The notes under the pieces: generated by a model
Seen by the model: the letters and a program-made list of their open reading frames with translations, nothing else
Database searches by the model: none
Told to the model about the DNA's origin: nothing
Made by a program: the position numbers and the translations under genes
Shown: piece by piece, positions 36,093 through 45,991 of the stretch
Layout of the letters: each line of letters begins with the position of its first letter
How positions within the stretch are numbered: position 1 is the first letter of the stretch
Origin: Rhytidiadelphus loreus
Taxonomy: Eukaryota > Streptophyta > Bryopsida > Hypnales > Hylocomiaceae
DNA length: 64,000 nt
Assembly: GCA_947034895.1 (NCBI GenBank)
Contig: OX344762.1
Coordinates: 48,463,087 to 48,527,086 of the forward strand
Reading direction: 5' to 3'

Positions 36093-37850
36093 TAGGATAG
36101 TCTAGAGCAAGAGTTTAGTGGTGCAAGCAATGAGCTTGGTGGCCAATTATGTGTTGCTTACTTTGTAATATTTTCCTATAATATATGAAGGAATTTTATG
36201 CTACGCGCCTTGTCTTTAGAAAAACAATTACTCAATGGGCTATTTGTCAAATTGTATATATTGAATATGGCCTTTTACACATTGTTATGCAAAGTATAAC
36301 AACTTTTGAATTCAAATGTTCTTGGTCCTTTTTGATTCTGAGTATATAATGGACGCAAGAAAAATAAGAAAATGAAAATAAATTAGTTGGTAATTGATGT
36401 TGAAGACTTGTATTATTTCTTGAATAAAATGTGCTAGTATGCACTTGAAAGGAGTTTTACTTTCATGGTCATTGAATTCAAATAGTTGTTTTTTCAATCC
36501 CTAAAAAAATGTAAGCCATACATCATTTACATTCTCTTATTATTTTTTCTATTTCCAAAAATAAAAGCAAGTTTTTTTTTTTTTCCTATTTATTCTAATT
36601 CAAATATAGGAAACATACATTTTAGACTTTTTTAGACTTTTCCTTTTTATTCGTACTTTACCTATTTCAAAATAGATGAGAGATGTTTTTATTTATTTAT
36701 TTAACCTTTTTCGCTCTCTTCCTATTTATTTTATTTGGAAAAAGGAAGTTCATTGACTTTTTGCGACCCCTTTTTATTTTTGAGACAATGAAACAAGAGT
36801 GGATATTGCAAAAAAGATATGTAGCCATAATCTTTGTCATTTATTAAACACGCAATTCGAGAAAACTTGGATGAATTCAATAATAAATGTAAATCTGGTT
36901 TTACCATATATATTATTCCTAGTAGCATAATGTTTTCCTACCATATTCTTTATTTTGGTATATGTCATCCAAATTGATAAAAACACACATTCTTTCATAG
37001 ATGGTTGGAGTATGATATAAGTCCAACAATGACTTTCATTTATAGATTTGTGTCCGTACAAGAAATTTAGTTATTAGGCATGTAATTTACCAAAATTAGT
37101 GTGTGTAACATAGTATGTAATTTGAGTCTACATCCAAAAATACATAATGAACATCTCATGTCAAAACAATTACAAAGACATTATTGTTACAATTGCAATG
37201 GTTAATACTTAATAATCATAACATTGGTTATTAACAATTGAATTAGTTATTAACAATAAAATTAGTCATTAACAATGAAATAAGTCATTTACAATAAAAT
37301 TAAGAATTAACAATGAAATTAATTAATAAGAAAAAAATTAGTTAACAAGAACTTCTTCTAAAACAATTGCAAAGATTTAACTTTTGTTCAGATAATCAAT
37401 AAGGAATCCATTTGTACCACAACCGACCTCAACCCTAATGGCTCCCCAAATATAGTATAAAGTATAAACTAGTATTCCATAAATTTTGCAACACAAATGG
37501 GATTGAGCTCACAATCCTTTTTTTTTCCCTTGAGATTTGGTGCTCAAAAGCAACAAAAAATTTAGGCTAGCTATAAGCTATAGGAATTTTTTAGGAAAAT
37601 TTTGGATGAAATTGCTAGAAAAACTTCAACTTCTAGAAAAGTCTTCGATGAAATCGCCACAATGTAAATGAAAATAGAATTTTAGATACTTAGTATCACA
37701 TTTTCTATCCAGTACGTGGATGAATGTTGAAGCTTGGAGCCCCTCCGTAACATTTAGTATCGCCACTTTCCCAGTGCAAGGAAAAATGGAAAAAAATATC
37801 ACAATCTATAAACATGTACTAAGAAAGAAAAGAAAAGTCCATGCATTAAT
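36093..37850. other. AT-rich DNA after the kinase-like gene, no gene seen
   Basis: Only short frames are present. A degenerate repeat of about 20 bp (ATTAGTTATTAACAATAAA, ATTAGTCATTAACAATGAA and similar) runs from about 37225 to 37345. Confidence 0.6.
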
Positions 37851-37854
37851 AGAT

Positions 37855-38215
37855 GGACCCGTTGTCGCCCAGGACCCGCGGTCGCCTTCGCAAAGTGGAC
37901 CCGTGGTCGTTCTGGACCCGCGGTTGCCTAGGACCCGTAGTCGCCCTAGACCCGAAGTCGCCTTGGACCCGCGGTCGCCCACTCGCCCGGGCTCCTTCGA
38001 CCCGCGGTCGCGTTGGAGCACCTGTCCAGACCTGCAGTCGCCCCACTCTAGCACCCGCGGTCGCCCTGGAGCACTTGCGCTGACCCGCAGTCGCCCCACT
38101 TCCGGACCCGCGGTCGCCCTGGAGCACTGGGCTGACCCGCACTCGCCCCACTTTAGGACCCGCATACGCCCCAGGGCGACCTCGGGTACATCAGCGTTCT
38201 CCTCCACCCGCAGTC
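37855..38215 (+). promoter_or_regulatory. GC-rich 15-mer array upstream of the gene at 38503
   Basis: About fifteen copies of GACCCGCGGTCGCC or GACCCGCAGTCGCCC on the plus strand, pointing toward the gene, with one inverted copy near 38174. It matches the orientation rule of the other cargo arrays. Long open frames on both strands here are artefacts of the repeat. Confidence 0.65.
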
Positions 38216-38240
38216 GCCATTAAATTTTCCCTAGCATTCT

Positions 38241-38328
38241 GCGCACTGTCTTTCACCTGCTGACGTGGTTGAATGCGTGCACAGAAGCTAGGGGTTTGAG
38301 TTGTGGGGGGGGATTTTTGTCCCTTTGC
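38241..38328 (+). promoter_or_regulatory. Shared cargo promoter block
   Basis: Strongest partner of the kinase promoter block at 34367-34450: same order of GCGCACTGTCTTTCACCT, an ATGCGTGC element, GGGGTTT, G-run and ATTTTT...CCCTTT. It ends about 175 bp before the ATG at 38503. Confidence 0.65.
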
Positions 38329-38502
38329 ACGGCTCATTTTATTCACGCTTGGATGACATAGGGTGTTTCACGATAACATTGTATTTTTGTAAATGTTAAA
38401 TGTGATAGGATTACGTTTAGCATTTTTTACACCTACGGTTTAGTCTTGCAACCCTAAACCGCATAGTACTTAGTTGGCTACTTTTGAGACGAAGTGATCG
38501 TT

Positions 38503-39993
38503 ATGGAGGGCGAGGACTCTCAACCGCCACACGGTATGTCAAGATACCGACTTCGGCTCAACAAAAAGGCGGTTCGTGACAAGGATCGTAAAAGGAGCGG
38601 CAAACCTCGCAAGAAGCGTGTACCCATCTTGTTGCATCCAAAGATGAAGGCCTTTTTGGGATGGGAAGTAGAACCAGAGCCTTGGACATATGAAACTGTA
38701 AACAAATATGTGGATTGGTGCCACATCAACAAGTTGTTCCCGTTTTGGCGACACCCTTTGCACGTGAAGTCTAATAAGGCAAATTTGGCTTACTGCAAGA
38801 GTGTTGTCTTCCAGCGAAGGTGTTTGGAGATATGGCAGCAACTCTATTTGGAGTCCCAGCCTTATCGAAATGACAACTTCTCTTTCTATCTTGTGCAAAT
38901 GGTGTACGTTGAAGTTCAATTGAAGAAAAAGGTAGATTGGACAACCTTGAAGGAGCTTCCTATCGGTGACCGCCCGGATAGACCGATAGTGCTGGATGAA
39001 GAAGGACTTCTTCAAGCAAATCAGAAGCTTTTAGAGGCAAAGCCTGGCAAGTTGGCTGTTGGTGATGACCAAGTTCAATGGTCTTCAACTTCTAGCTCAG
39101 ATGAGCACACTCACGAATACGATGGATATTCTTTTGAGAGTGACGACGAAGACATTGGCAAAGAAAAACAAGAGGCGGCTGAAGACGTTCAAGTTGACAA
39201 GAAGGGCAAGAGGAAGCTTGAGGAGCCGCAATCATTGTCCAAGATTCAAAAACAAAGCGAAGATGTTCATGTACCGATCAATGTGGACCGTTCTGGTGCA
39301 GACATTGGGTCTAGCGGAAGTAGTGACAATGATTCGGAAGACAATTTGGAGATGTTGGGCACTAAGATCGAAAGTGCACGAGCAGCTTTGACTTCAACAG
39401 TAGCGGATCTTATGAATTTGAAAGAGAAGGTACAACATCTTCCAGTGAATCCAACTGTTGTGGATGGGTTGAAGAAGGAGTTAGAGGCGACTGAAAACGC
39501 CGTTGCTGAAAATGAGAAGATTTACTCTAAGTTAAACAAAAGTAGAGTAAATTATTTCAAGAAGATCGAAGACGGGCGAGCACACATTTCCGATGATTTA
39601 GCGGTGCTTCAAAATAAACTTGATCTTTTGCAACGTGATAAATGGTCCCATCAAAGCGAAAGGAGAAGCTTGAATCTTCAAATACGTGAGCTAGAGATGG
39701 AATATTATGATGATGCCTTAAAAGAAGCCAAAAAAGAGGGCATCTTGGCTTTAGCTCCGGATTATGGTAGCAATACAGAAGAAAGAGCAACGCTTTTTTA
39801 TTTGGTGAAGCTACTGGAGAAAAAACAAGAGTTGTTGCACGAGGGCATATTGGACTTGGAGCGCCACATCCTTTATTTTAAGGAATGGCGCAAGTGGGCC
39901 TATGAAGGCATAGGTGCCGCCCGTGCGGAACTTCAAAGAATGAGACCAGAGACCAAAGAAAGTGACTTTGTGAATAGTGAAAAAAATGCTTAG
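38503..39993 (+). CDS. Shared-domain coiled-coil cargo protein
   Basis: The first ATG at 38503 gives 496 residues; the frame is open to a GTG nine bases earlier. The N-terminus is basic (KDRKRSGKPRKKR, a likely nuclear signal). Residues about 40-150 form the shared domain: NKYVDWCHINKLFPFWRH, SNKANLAYC, RRCLEIWQQLY, VYVEV and VDWTTLKEL. A serine- and acid-rich linker follows, then a long coiled-coil region to the end (about residues 280-490). This is the intact version of the gene at 10918-12525. The domain is not one I can name. The combination suggests a nuclear DNA- or protein-binding factor that dimerises, which is inference only. Confidence 0.85.
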   Translation: MEGEDSQPPHGMSRYRLRLNKKAVRDKDRKRSGKPRKKRVPILLHPKMKAFLGWEVEPEPWTYETVNKYVDWCHINKLFPFWRHPLHVKSNKANLAYCKSVVFQRRCLEIWQQLYLESQPYRNDNFSFYLVQMVYVEVQLKKKVDWTTLKELPIGDRPDRPIVLDEEGLLQANQKLLEAKPGKLAVGDDQVQWSSTSSSDEHTHEYDGYSFESDDEDIGKEKQEAAEDVQVDKKGKRKLEEPQSLSKIQKQSEDVHVPINVDRSGADIGSSGSSDNDSEDNLEMLGTKIESARAALTSTVADLMNLKEKVQHLPVNPTVVDGLKKELEATENAVAENEKIYSKLNKSRVNYFKKIEDGRAHISDDLAVLQNKLDLLQRDKWSHQSERRSLNLQIRELEMEYYDDALKEAKKEGILALAPDYGSNTEERATLFYLVKLLEKKQELLHEGILDLERHILYFKEWRKWAYEGIGAARAELQRMRPETKESDFVNSEKNA

Positions 39994-41662
39994 TGGTTGG
40001 ATCTAGTGTGGTAGAAAAAAACAATTTGGCCTTCCAATTTTTGATTTTCCAAAGTTTTTGTGGAATAAAGAAATTTACACCTTTGTTTTAAAATGTACAT
40101 ATGTTTTTATTATATTTTGAATACGAGGGCTATGAATTTGGTGTCTTTGCAAGAATGGATGTCAGAGATGGTACCTACGGGCTGAAATTTGGGACTGAAT
40201 TTTGAAACTTTATTTGAAGATAGAAAAAAAGATTACCTTTGTGGTAATATAACTTTTTTTCCAATCGGTGCCCGGGAACAAAAGTTATGCCCATATAGTC
40301 CAAACTCCAAAGCAGGGGAGAATGGGCAGCAAAAAAATGTGACAAGCATTTGAATTTATTTTTCTAAGTTTTTTTCCCTCATAGATTATAATTTTGTCTA
40401 TCCGAAAAGCTTTTTTTCATTTCATTTGGATATTTTATGAGAAAGTTATGGACAATCTTGTTTATTGGGCAATTAGAGCTTCTGGTGGGAAAAATACCTT
40501 GTAAGATTAATTTAGGAACGCAATTTTGGCAATTGTTCAAGAAAAGAAGTTTGACATGGTTTAGTTTGCTTGCAACAACAATTTGACCGTGGGGATTAGT
40601 GCATTTTAATTCTATCTTAGAAAGAAAATAGATTTTCATTCAATCTCATATGTACTTCTATTCTACAAGTTTTTTAAGAATGAAAATTAAGTTTTTTTGA
40701 AAACCTTTTTTTTATTTAGACTCTCAACTCAATTCTCCACTATATTTGTTTAAAGCTCAAAACTCTGTAGTGCAAGAAATTAAAGTGAAAAATGTTAAAA
40801 GTCAAATAATGTAGTCCAGCAATGTGCTGAAAAAATTGTTTTTTTCACTCTAAATGCGGATATCTTGCAATCTGTAAGATGAAAAATTCTGAAATTTTTT
40901 CCACACATTCTCATACTAGTAAGGTGTAAGATCCTATGGTTATGTGTGGGAAAAAAACAATTTTCAAAAACAATTTTGGATACTTTAAGAAATTGTTGAG
41001 TAGAAGTAGGTAAGATGTAGTTGTAGAATTTAAATAATGAATATCTCTAAAATGAAATGAAAATGGTGAGAGTGTGCTATCAAGTGAAGTTAACTATGTG
41101 ACCGGACCTAATTTTTTTTAGATTGTAGAAATTGCCTAGAGAAACAAATCCTACAAGCAACTTTTAAAAGAAGAAGCTGTAGACTCAAGTTGCCCGCCAA
41201 ACAAAATGGTCCATAACTTTCTCATAAAAAATCTTTATGGAATGAATCAAATTTTTCCATGTAAACAAAAACATGTTGTATGAGAAAAAAATCCAAAAGA
41301 AAAAAATTCATTAAAAGATTTGAAGATAGCAATTTTGTGGGGACCGTGTATGGAATCATTGTGCGAGGCATTACAACAAATGTATTTGCATTTCACCAAT
41401 TACATTTTAGGCTACAAATGTATAAGTATGCCCAAACCTTCAAAACCAAAGCAATAGAAGGTTGTTGTCCATAAGCATAGTAGTACAATACACAGCCAAG
41501 GCGGTATAGTTTTAGAAGCCAACATCTTAACCCTAACTTTTGCTAGAGTACTACATTGTGCGAGTATGGATATACTATGGCCCTTATACTATGGGCCTTA
41601 CATCTTGTATACTACTACGATTAACTAGAACCACCGTTGAAGTAAGTATCTCATAGAAATAT
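39994..41662. other. AT-rich DNA between two convergent cargo genes
   Basis: No gene is seen. The stretch separates the 3' ends of the genes at 38503-39993 (plus) and 41663-44170 (minus), so it should hold both terminators. It has no GC array, in line with arrays marking only 5' ends and element termini. Confidence 0.6.
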
Positions 41663-44170
41663 TTAGTTCAAGTCCATTGGATTGTTTTGAGAACCACTCG
41701 TTGCACCTTGTTCGTAATCATTGGACTCTCCAACAACGAGTTTCTTCTTAGCACGAGTCCTTGAAGCAGGTCCATCTGTTTCTAAAATAGATTCCAAGAC
41801 ATTGGAGTTCTTGAGAGCTTCAAGTGTCCTTTTAGTTTGCGGAGAGTGTAACTCCAATAGATAATCGAGTGCTTGGCTTTGATAATAAGGCCCGTATGTT
41901 GAGTCGAGGTAAGCCATACTATTCAAGTCTTCTGGAGTGGCATTTTCATCACGATTAGCCCCTTGTTCACCTTCAAAATTCCAACGGTGTCCTTCCGGAT
42001 GAGCACCCCACTTGAAGGTTTGGGATGTCTTATCAAAATATCCACCAAGGCATTGAAAAAAAAACGCCCTCTTCCCTGCATTGTGAGCTCCTTTTCCCAT
42101 AAGGTTGAATGCCACTCTTAGAATTTCACGCGGGTCCGTTTCCCAATTCAATTGTGAGGCAGCAGCTCCCATTTCTTGATCATGTAGGCCTTCTCGCCAA
42201 CTCCAAAGCAAGTCTCGTCCCCAAAATCGTGTCTCTGCCGTCGTGTCTCTATTGTGTTCCCAAGAAGGTGGCATGTAAGTCATCAAGTTGAACATGGTAT
42301 ACAAGCGATCATGGAATGGTGCTGCACAAATCACACATCGTCGTCTAATCAGACATTGAGTGATGAGACACTGAGGATGGTACACATGTGTACATGATCC
42401 AAGTGCCCATCTTCCTTCTGGCCCAAATTGTTCTAGACATATGGGGCATTTGGTATGATCCAAGACGAAATGAGTTGGCTTTGGCCACAATAGACTTTGG
42501 TCTTTTTCGTTGAAGTGACTAGACATCTGATTTCCATGGTCCCAACCATTTTGTGCCCAGTCTATGACATTTTTTTCCGCCACGTCAAGCATGGACATGT
42601 TATCCGGAAATATGTCCTCCATCAATGCCCATGATGTCAATCCATTCTCTCGTTTAGGGGCATTTGCTACAAAGTTCTTCGAAACTTTGTCTAGCTCTTT
42701 CGCAACTTGTTGAGATCGATCCACGGAGAGAATGCACGCGACCTTCCAATGATAGTATGTCGCTGCCAACACTGCCAACTTCTCTCGAAGCATTCTATTT
42801 TCCTCAGCCAAATCAAGTTCCTTTGATGATTGTAGATGTGGAATGGCAGGAAACGAAAGTGAATCCTGAGTCCCTTGCAAACCATCAACGTGCGGATTGC
42901 TAGAATCTCTTGAGACGAACGGAAGTGGTGCCATTGGAAGAATTGAAGAACGCTTCGTACGCTTGGTAGGGGGAGAAAGGTGAATGACATCGCTGGTGAG
43001 GTCCCCAACAAGCTTGTCCAAGTGATGTGGATCCTGCTCAACAAAGGTTTCGTCCATGTCCGACAATGTGAAAGTGTGACGCTCTTTTTCTCGAAGGCCT
43101 TGTAATTCTTTGGATTGTTGAGAAATGAGAGCATTTTTTTGTTCACATGTAGACCGCCATTTCTTCACATGACCTTCTAAGGTTGCAATTTGTGCATCCT
43201 TGGTCTTCAAGAGGTCGAGAGCCTTCGCCAACGTCATCGCATTGTGAACAACATCAGATTCAGACTGTGGAATGGGAATGTGACTTGTGGCACATACGGG
43301 TGAGTCGTCACTTAAAGCAAAGTCGAAGACGTTGCTGGCGTCTTGTGGTGGCAAGATTGGAGTCGCAATTGTGGTTGAGGCTGATGCCAATCTAATTTTC
43401 GTGGTGGACCGTCGCACCTTGGCAGGATGTTTCATCTTCTTTCCCCGCGATGATGAAGCGGCTTGAACATTTGGATCTGGAACTGGAACTGGAACTGGAA
43501 CTTGGACGGGGGTGATAATCTGCTCCTTCACTCGTACAAGCTTAGGAATCCGTGTGCCATCTGAATCATTATCCTCTTCTGATTCTTCCGTGTCCACCTC
43601 TTGAGTTTCTTTATTTTGTGGATCACTTCGAAAAGGCCCAAGTCCACCCTCCGGAAATTTGAGAACCCCTCTTGGAATTATTCCTACTTCTGGACGCTCC
43701 ACGTAGGTACTTTCTTTGATCGTGGTCCAGTCAACTTGTTTGTTCAAGGCGATCTCAGCATAGGCACCTCTAGCAATGAACAAAGGGGCCTCATTCCTAT
43801 CTACAAAAGGGGTTTTGTAGAGGACCTGCCACAATTCTAAACACCTTCGTATGAAAGCTGGATTTTCACAATACTTCAAATTTGCCTTGTTATTGTGTCG
43901 GTTGTGATGATGGCGCCATGCCAAAAAGAACTTCCCTATGTGACACCATTCAATGTAGTCTTCACACACCTGCATACTCCAAGGCTCTGGCTCCTCGTTC
44001 CACTCTTTGAAAGCTAGGTGGTTATCATTGTTCAACACATGCCATCGCTTCTTGTAAATGTTACCCCTCATTTTTCTAGTCTTGTCTTTGGCAGCCTTCC
44101 TAATTGCACCAGGAGTGCGTACAGTGGAAAAAACCGGAAGGGACCCACCACTGCTACCTCCAGTTGCCAT
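41663..44170 (-). CDS. Shared-domain RING-H2 cargo protein
   Basis: An intact 835-residue frame from ATG at 44170. Residues about 42-155 carry the shared domain: EDYIEWCHIGKFFLAWRH, NNKANLKYC, RRCLELWQVLY, AYAEI and VDWTTIKES. An acidic linker, a run of Val-Pro repeats (about 221-232), a basic stretch (GKKMKHPAKVRR) and coiled-coil segments (about 315-365 and 450-500) follow. Residues 575-615 form a RING-H2 finger with ligands C575, C578, C593, H595, H598, C601, C612 and C615. The spacing fits the family, which acts as E3 ubiquitin ligase with an E2 partner. The C-terminal 220 residues are not recognised. The target may be set by the shared domain. A GC array lies upstream, adjoining the right end of the element. 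Confidence 0.88.
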   Translation of the reverse strand: MATGGSSGGSLPVFSTVRTPGAIRKAAKDKTRKMRGNIYKKRWHVLNNDNHLAFKEWNEEPEPWSMQVCEDYIEWCHIGKFFLAWRHHHNRHNNKANLKYCENPAFIRRCLELWQVLYKTPFVDRNEAPLFIARGAYAEIALNKQVDWTTIKESTYVERPEVGIIPRGVLKFPEGGLGPFRSDPQNKETQEVDTEESEEDNDSDGTRIPKLVRVKEQIITPVQVPVPVPVPDPNVQAASSSRGKKMKHPAKVRRSTTKIRLASASTTIATPILPPQDASNVFDFALSDDSPVCATSHIPIPQSESDVVHNAMTLAKALDLLKTKDAQIATLEGHVKKWRSTCEQKNALISQQSKELQGLREKERHTFTLSDMDETFVEQDPHHLDKLVGDLTSDVIHLSPPTKRTKRSSILPMAPLPFVSRDSSNPHVDGLQGTQDSLSFPAIPHLQSSKELDLAEENRMLREKLAVLAATYYHWKVACILSVDRSQQVAKELDKVSKNFVANAPKRENGLTSWALMEDIFPDNMSMLDVAEKNVIDWAQNGWDHGNQMSSHFNEKDQSLLWPKPTHFVLDHTKCPICLEQFGPEGRWALGSCTHVYHPQCLITQCLIRRRCVICAAPFHDRLYTMFNLMTYMPPSWEHNRDTTAETRFWGRDLLWSWREGLHDQEMGAAASQLNWETDPREILRVAFNLMGKGAHNAGKRAFFFQCLGGYFDKTSQTFKWGAHPEGHRWNFEGEQGANRDENATPEDLNSMAYLDSTYGPYYQSQALDYLLELHSPQTKRTLEALKNSNVLESILETDGPASRTRAKKKLVVGESNDYEQGATSGSQNNPMDLN

Positions 44171-44240
44171 GAGATTTGCGGACGTCGCAAAATTCTAAGA
44201 ACCAAATGATAGCAAAAAATAGTATATATATTATCCAAAA

Positions 44241-44261
44241 GGGTCACGCATGCAGCCAACA
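44241..44261 (-). promoter_or_regulatory. Remnant of the shared promoter block
   Basis: Read toward the RING gene it gives TTGGCTGCATGCGTGACCC, close to GGTGGCTGGATGCGTGCCC of the kinase promoter. The rest of the block is not conserved here. Confidence 0.4.
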
Positions 44262-44334
44262 AAGGTTGCAAGACAGAAAGCCTCAATGGAAAATGAAGGT
44301 GATAGCATGATGATGGGCTATTGGCTATATAGGG

Positions 44335-44760
44335 CGAGTGACTTCGGTCTAGTTGGGCGAGTACGGATAGGGCAACTGCGTATCCAGCGACTGCGGATCT
44401 GGGTAGGGCGACTGCGGGTCTGGGTAGGGCGACAGCGGGTCTCGAGAGGGCGACAGCGGGTCCAAATTGGGCGACTTCGGGTCCACCACCGGGTCTACGT
44501 ACCTTTTGCGCACCCACGGTTGCCCACCCAAGAACACTTCCTGAACCCGCGGTCTCCCTACCAAACCCGCAGTCGCCCACCCGCGGTCTCCCTCAGAAAT
44601 CCGCAGTCGCCCACCCGCAGTCGCCCTCGCCCACCCGTAGTCGCCCACCCGCAGTCGCCCTTGTCCACCCGCAATCGCCCACCCGCAGTCGCCCTCGTCC
44701 ACCTGCAGTCGCCCACCCGCAGTCGCCCCTACCTGCACTCTCCTACCCGTACGCGCCCTC
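44335..44760. promoter_or_regulatory. Right subterminal and RING-promoter GC array (bipartite)
   Basis: From 44335 to about 44485 the motif reads GGGCGACTGCGGG on the plus strand, which is CCCGCAGTCGCCC toward the RING gene. From about 44510 to 44755 it is reversed, so it reads GGGCGACTGCGGG inward from the right end, mirroring the left subterminal array. In the outer half copies alternate at 13-22 bp spacing (CACCCGCAGTCGCCC). The two halves seem to serve the gene and the element end. Confidence 0.75.
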
Positions 44761-44811
44761 CAGTTTGCCAAGTAAATGCCATGTGGCATCCACCTGGAGG
44801 GGGGTAATTTT

Positions 44812-44899
44812 CTGTAAAGTCAAAGGTAAATTTGACTTTTCGTGACGTCGCGCGACGTCTGTCTGTCGCGGTGTCGCGCTGTCGCAGCGAACAACCCTG
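44812..44899 (-). repeat. Right terminal region of the giant hAT
   Basis: Reverse complement starts CAGGGTTGTTCGCTG, then CG-rich sequence with GACGTCGCGCGACGTC (a palindrome), TCACGAAAAGTC and TTTACCTTTGAC. These parallel elements of the left end in the same order. The G-run and TAATTTTC at about 44796-44813 parallel the left-end G-run and AATTTTACCCC. Confidence 0.85.
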
Positions 44900-44907
44900 G
44901 TTTATAG
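44900..44907. repeat. Right target-site duplication, GTTTATAG
   Basis: Identical to 5546-5553. It is followed directly by the host sequence GATTGAAAAAGGTG, which in the unoccupied arm follows the same octamer. Confidence 0.95.
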
Positions 44908-45991
44908 GATTGAAAAAGGTGTTCAAATAAAAATAGAAGTGCTCATCGTATGTATAGTTATTGAGAATGCAAGTCGATAGGCACAAAAAAGAAGGAAATT
45001 CAAGGACGTTGGCTTTCTCACTCCCCATGAAAGAAGAATGATTTTGCTCTATTGCAAGGAAGCAGTCGCTCTCCCTTGAAGGTGTCCATTTGCTGCTCTC
45101 CTACCGGAGTCCCTCAATTCGGATTTTTCTCATATAATTGGTTTTTGTGTCTTTTTTCTATCTCAAAGCTTGAGCCTTTGTCATTCTTTTATTCAAAATA
45201 TGACACCATGTCTCTCAAATGTGTTGCTATTGTTGCCATAGGTGGTTGATGTCGTGCTCTTGAGACGGTGATAGTGCAGGTTGGATTGACTGGAGCGGAA
45301 GTCTAACGATCATAGTGCTTTGGCAGATTGATTGCTCTGACTCTAGCAATGGTAAGAATTAGCGAGAAACCTTGATTAAGTTGATTTGGATTGCCAACGT
45401 GACAGAAGTTGTACATTCGTTCACCTCGGTTTGGATTGAGTTGAGAGGGATTAGGGTTCATTGTTGCCCGCTTAGAGTATGCACCTACGTTTCATTGTTC
45501 ATTCTCGTCGAGAGAAAGCTTAAGCATTGTCTTCTTCATTAGCTACCTCACATTTCAAGCTAAGGTTGTTAATACCGGGTTAAAGAAGTAAGATTTTGTG
45601 TGTAGATTAGTTTTCGACAGGGCGATCTAGGTAATAAGTGTACTTTGAGTCAAATGTGAGAATCCACCAATTATTGGAGACAAATATGGTTTGAATTACA
45701 CTTAGCCATAAAATATAATTTTATTGATAGAACATGCTCAAGCGAATGAGTTGCCAGTTCCTAACTATTATTCTTGTCTGTTTTTCCATACACATTTTCT
45801 AAGACCTGTTTTTACGTTTATGGTCAGGGACATATATTTGGATTGACGGATTTTTGTAATTGATCAAGTTTACTAAGTACAACGCCCTAGATTACGTCTC
45901 CAAGGTGAGACATTGTTCATTCTTGAATTCGACTTTCTTCTCACTCCTTCGATCTAGTGAGTACCATGAGCAGCGAAGCCACTTGTGCAAT
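44900..45991. repeat. Left arm, segment B, of the host inverted duplication
   Basis: This 1,092-bp segment is the reverse complement of 49550-50641, with paired positions summing to 95541 and a few substitutions (near 45253 and 45324). It continues segment A (2988-5553) once the hAT is removed. A further match CTGCTACGAGG at 45992-46002 corresponds to the sequence beyond the solo LTR in the other arm. No gene is recognised. A 65-codon frame at 45052-45249 is mirrored in the other arm. Confidence 0.93.

Larger units (their letters stand above)
5554..44899. mobile_element. Giant hAT transposon with cargo genes, 39,346 bp
   Basis: The left end reads CAAGGTTGTCTTGTC and the right end, reverse complemented, CAGGGTTGTTCGCTG. 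These are short imperfect terminal inverted repeats of the usual hAT form. Eight-base duplications GTTTATAG flank it. The homologous arm at 49550-53199 runs straight through this position with one GTTTATAG, so the insertion is defined by an empty site as well as by its ends. Both ends are followed by related CG-rich sequence (GACGTCGCG..., then TCACGAA and TTTAC) and by arrays of a 15-base motif. Inside are an intact transposase, a kinase-like gene, three paralogous cargo genes, one spliced gene of unknown family, decayed coding sequence and a 4-kb inverted repeat. The near-identity of the two host arms around the insertion suggests a recent insertion. Whether it still moves is unknown. Confidence 0.93.

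Noticed and set aside
38503..39993. Shared domain as the N-terminal part of a tyrosine recombinase
   Set aside because: The WCHI motif and helical pattern recall core-binding domains, but no catalytic R-H-R-Y domain follows in any of the three proteins.
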